Shown here one piece after another: positions 63,151-64,000 of a stretch of DNA of 64,000 nt. Numbering within the stretch: position 1 is the first letter of the stretch; every line of letters begins with the position of its first letter. This DNA comes from Anaerolineaceae bacterium (GTDB lineage Bacteria > Chloroflexota > Anaerolineae > Aggregatilineales > Phototrophicaceae): NCBI GenBank assembly GCA_020634165.1, contig JACKCF010000002.1, forward strand, positions 310,001-374,000, in the 5' to 3' direction. Below the pieces are notes generated by a model. The model was not told the origin of the DNA. It ran no database searches and was given only the letters and a program-made list of their open reading frames with translations. The position numbers and the translations under genes are program-made.

Positions 63151-64000
63151 ATGGTCCGGCATGGGCGAAGCATCACCCTGATTGCAATGCTCTTTCTGCT
63201 GATGGCTTTGCTTGTGCCTGATGCCCATGCCCAGGATGCCAACTATAACGAAGCCCTCCAGCGCATCTATGCCGCTGCTGCAACCGGTGCCCGCGAACTG
63301 GCGCTTGATGGCCTCGAACTCACCCAATTGCCGCCGGAACTGTGGTACCTCACCCAACTGGAATCACTCTACCTGACCTATAATCAGCTTGTGACCCTGC
63401 CGCCCCAGATCGCCAATCTGGGCAGTCTCAAGACGCTGGTAATCTCATTCAATCGCCTGCAAACCCTCCCGCCGGAAATTGCCTACCTCAGCCAATTAGA
63501 AGCGCTGTACGCCGAGGACAACCAGATTCGCAGCCTGCCATCGACCATTGGCAACCTGTATAACCTGCGCCTGCTCTATCTGGGGCATAACGAGCTGACG
63601 ACCATTCCAGCGCAGATCGGAACGCTAGGGGAGTTGCGTGTGCTCTACCTAAAATACAATCGCCTGGAAGAATTACCGCCAGCCATTGGCCAGCTTCGCC
63701 AATTAACCTATGTCGATCTTTCGCACAACAATCTCAAGGCGCTCCCAGGCGAATTTGGCAGCCTCATCACAATCACTGAGCTGGATATATCCGCTAACAG
63801 CTTGCAACGGCTACCTGCCAGTATGGTCAATCTGCGCAGTCTGATGACCTTTGATGTCTGGAATAATCCGCTGGTGGTGCGCTACCCATCCTTTGGCGAC
63901 TATATCCCCGCCCAGATCAGCGCCTATCTAGAGGATCAGGCCGCCTTCGACCGCGCCCAGTTCTGGGACCATCTACGCGATATTGTGCTGGCTATCGTCG
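63151..64000 (+). CDS. Leucine-rich repeat protein (partial, runs off right edge)
   Basis: The frame is open from ATG 63151 to the window end (283 residues). Signal peptide (SITLIAMLFLLMALLVPDA, AHAQ) is followed by YNEALQRIYAAAATGARELA, then eight or more 23-residue repeats (LPPEIAYLSQLEALYAEDNQ, IPAQIGTLGELRVLYLKYNR) and FDVWNNPLVV as a capping segment. Similar in layout to the protein at 22566-23555. The end of the gene is missing, so a C-terminal helix cannot be judged. Confidence 0.85.
   Translation, partial: MVRHGRSITLIAMLFLLMALLVPDAHAQDANYNEALQRIYAAAATGARELALDGLELTQLPPELWYLTQLESLYLTYNQLVTLPPQIANLGSLKTLVISFNRLQTLPPEIAYLSQLEALYAEDNQIRSLPSTIGNLYNLRLLYLGHNELTTIPAQIGTLGELRVLYLKYNRLEELPPAIGQLRQLTYVDLSHNNLKALPGEFGSLITITELDISANSLQRLPASMVNLRSLMTFDVWNNPLVVRYPSFGDYIPAQISAYLEDQAAFDRAQFWDHLRDIVLAIV

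Overview
The window looks like chromosomal DNA of a Chloroflexota bacterium, most likely of the Anaerolineae/Phototrophicus type. This is inferred from gene content: a citrate synthase with a fused DNA-binding domain, an orphan MutL-type ATPase beside membrane and SH3 proteins, Thr/Pro-rich linkers of the 'TPTPTP' kind, many TPR, LRR, FHA and protein-kinase genes, and a short EF-Ts. No rRNA, tRNA, CRISPR array or transposase was seen.

Layout. 1-6.5 kb: a left-truncated HTH-citrate synthase, a GT39-like glycosyltransferase overlapping a GNAT gene, a TRM11-like methylase, and an ECF sigma/RskA-type anti-sigma pair with a good promoter. 6.7-17.5 kb: a long minus-strand envelope cluster with an LPXTG-like acidic protein, a rigid-looking soluble protein, a MutL/GlmL-family ASKHA protein, two polytopic membrane proteins, a 1421-residue acidic SH3 protein and a DUF6754-like protein; no glutamate mutase subunit is present. 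18-28.7 kb: mostly single-gene units (sulfatase-fold hydrolase, kinase-fold protein, sugar isomerase, LRR protein, DUF2461, HxlR regulator, patatin, UPF0173 hydrolase, GAF histidine kinase).

28.7-34 kb is the most accessory-looking stretch. It has a gene-free AT-rich block carrying iterated GTTTTGAACAG sites, a phage-like trio (holin-like, small coiled-coil, tail-tip-like), and two adjacent paralogous TIR-transmembrane-SH3 proteins. 34-43 kb: FHA protein, ferritin-like DUF2202 protein, Ser/Thr kinase with a C-terminal propeller, a second ECF sigma/anti-sigma pair and holB. 43-53 kb: catabolic genes (sugar isomerase plus Gfo/Idh/MocA dehydrogenase, dihydropyrimidinase, SDR, esterase), a cytochrome P450 divergent from a TetR regulator, and a LysR regulator. 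53-57.5 kb: three tandem paralogous membrane-anchored TPR genes. 57.6-61 kb: the conserved pyrH-tsf-rpsB block and rpmB. 61-64 kb: DUF1801, a RibD-type reductase, a GNAT gene and a second, right-truncated LRR protein.

Seven copies of a roughly 110-bp intergenic element, made of two small hairpins in an inverted arrangement around a variable centre, are scattered through the window. They come in two tip-sequence types, and in most copies both arms carry the same type. This is the clearest structure that ordinary gene annotation leaves unexplained.
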